Shown here in pieces: positions 63,958 to 64,000 of a stretch of 64,000 bases of DNA. Positions within the stretch are counted from its first letter, which is position 1. Every line of letters starts with the position of its first letter. Both the position numbers and the translations under genes were made by a program. The notes below the pieces were generated by a model that saw nothing but the letters and a program-made list of their open reading frames with translations, was not told the origin of the DNA and searched no databases. Source of the DNA: Mycobacterium sp. URHB0044 (GTDB lineage: Bacteria > Actinomycetota > Actinomycetes > Mycobacteriales > Mycobacteriaceae); contig NZ_JIAW01000011.1 of the NCBI RefSeq assembly GCF_000620625.1, forward strand, positions 62,001-126,000, given 5' to 3'.

Positions 63958-64000
63958 ATGGCTTCAATCCGCACCGAATTCAAGATCGACGCCGACGCCG
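63958..64000 (+). CDS. Start of a probable SRPBCC-domain protein, cut by window edge
   Basis: An open frame from ATG 63958 reads MASIRTEFKIDADA to the end of the window. This opening is common in SRPBCC proteins of mycobacteria. Only 14 residues are visible, so the call is tentative. Confidence 0.4.
   Translation, partial: MASIRTEFKIDADA

Overview
The window is chromosomal DNA from a mycobacterium, most likely a rapid-growing Mycolicibacterium-type species. Evidence is the high G+C content, mycobacterium-specific families (PapA, MmpL, FadD acyl-AMP ligase, F420-dependent oxidoreductases, BsaP) and a gene order that follows M. tuberculosis Rv1524-Rv1597: pks5/papA4/fadD24 region, ileS, dinX, ansA, lspA, rluD-like, dnaE1, ilvA, treZ-treY-treX, Rv1565c, bioA-bioF-bioD, Rv1571, bioB-Rv1590-Rv1591, Rv1592c, Rv1593c, nadA-nadB-nadC. 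The species was not identified. No tRNA, rRNA, insertion sequence, prophage or CRISPR array was seen.

Region 1 (1-14490) is a glycolipid locus at the place of the M. tuberculosis pks5 relic. It holds the end of a reducing polyketide synthase, a PapA acyltransferase, a GT1 glycosyltransferase, an MmpL exporter and a polysaccharide pyruvyltransferase on the + strand; a DrrABC-like ABC exporter on the - strand; then a GT2 glycosyltransferase and a FadD acyl-AMP ligase. The content fits an acylated, pyruvylated trehalose oligosaccharide (lipooligosaccharide-like) envelope glycolipid.

Region 2 (14491-17694) is accessory: a divergent MerR / F420-oxidoreductase pair sharing a MerR-type promoter, a membrane protein with an HTH regulator, and an orphan half condensation domain. 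Region 3 (17695-35786) is mostly housekeeping: ileS under a T-box riboswitch, dinX, ansA, lspA, rluD-like, rarD, a YCII/DGPF protein with an ECF42-like sigma factor, a TetR regulator, dnaE1, small membrane proteins and ilvA.

Region 4 (35783-44623) is the - strand trehalose operon (acyltransferase, treX, treY, treZ), which makes trehalose from glycogen. Region 5 (44670-57094) is biotin synthesis, split in two: bioA, bioF, bioD on one side and bioQ, bioB, bsaP on the other, separated by a large secreted propeller protein. Two BioQ-type palindromes link the halves. Region 6 (57146-64000) is de novo NAD synthesis (ndnR divergent from nadA-nadB-nadC with a 21-bp palindrome between), followed by a LysE exporter, a Ddn-like protein, an AraC regulator and the start of an SRPBCC gene.

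The most unusual signal is a 33-bp repeat family sitting on start codons: two copies before bioA, three in-frame copies at the start of the gene after bsaP, and diverged single copies before the YCII gene and, inverted, inside the 5' end of dnaE1. Two 15-bp tandem arrays also occur at gene boundaries.
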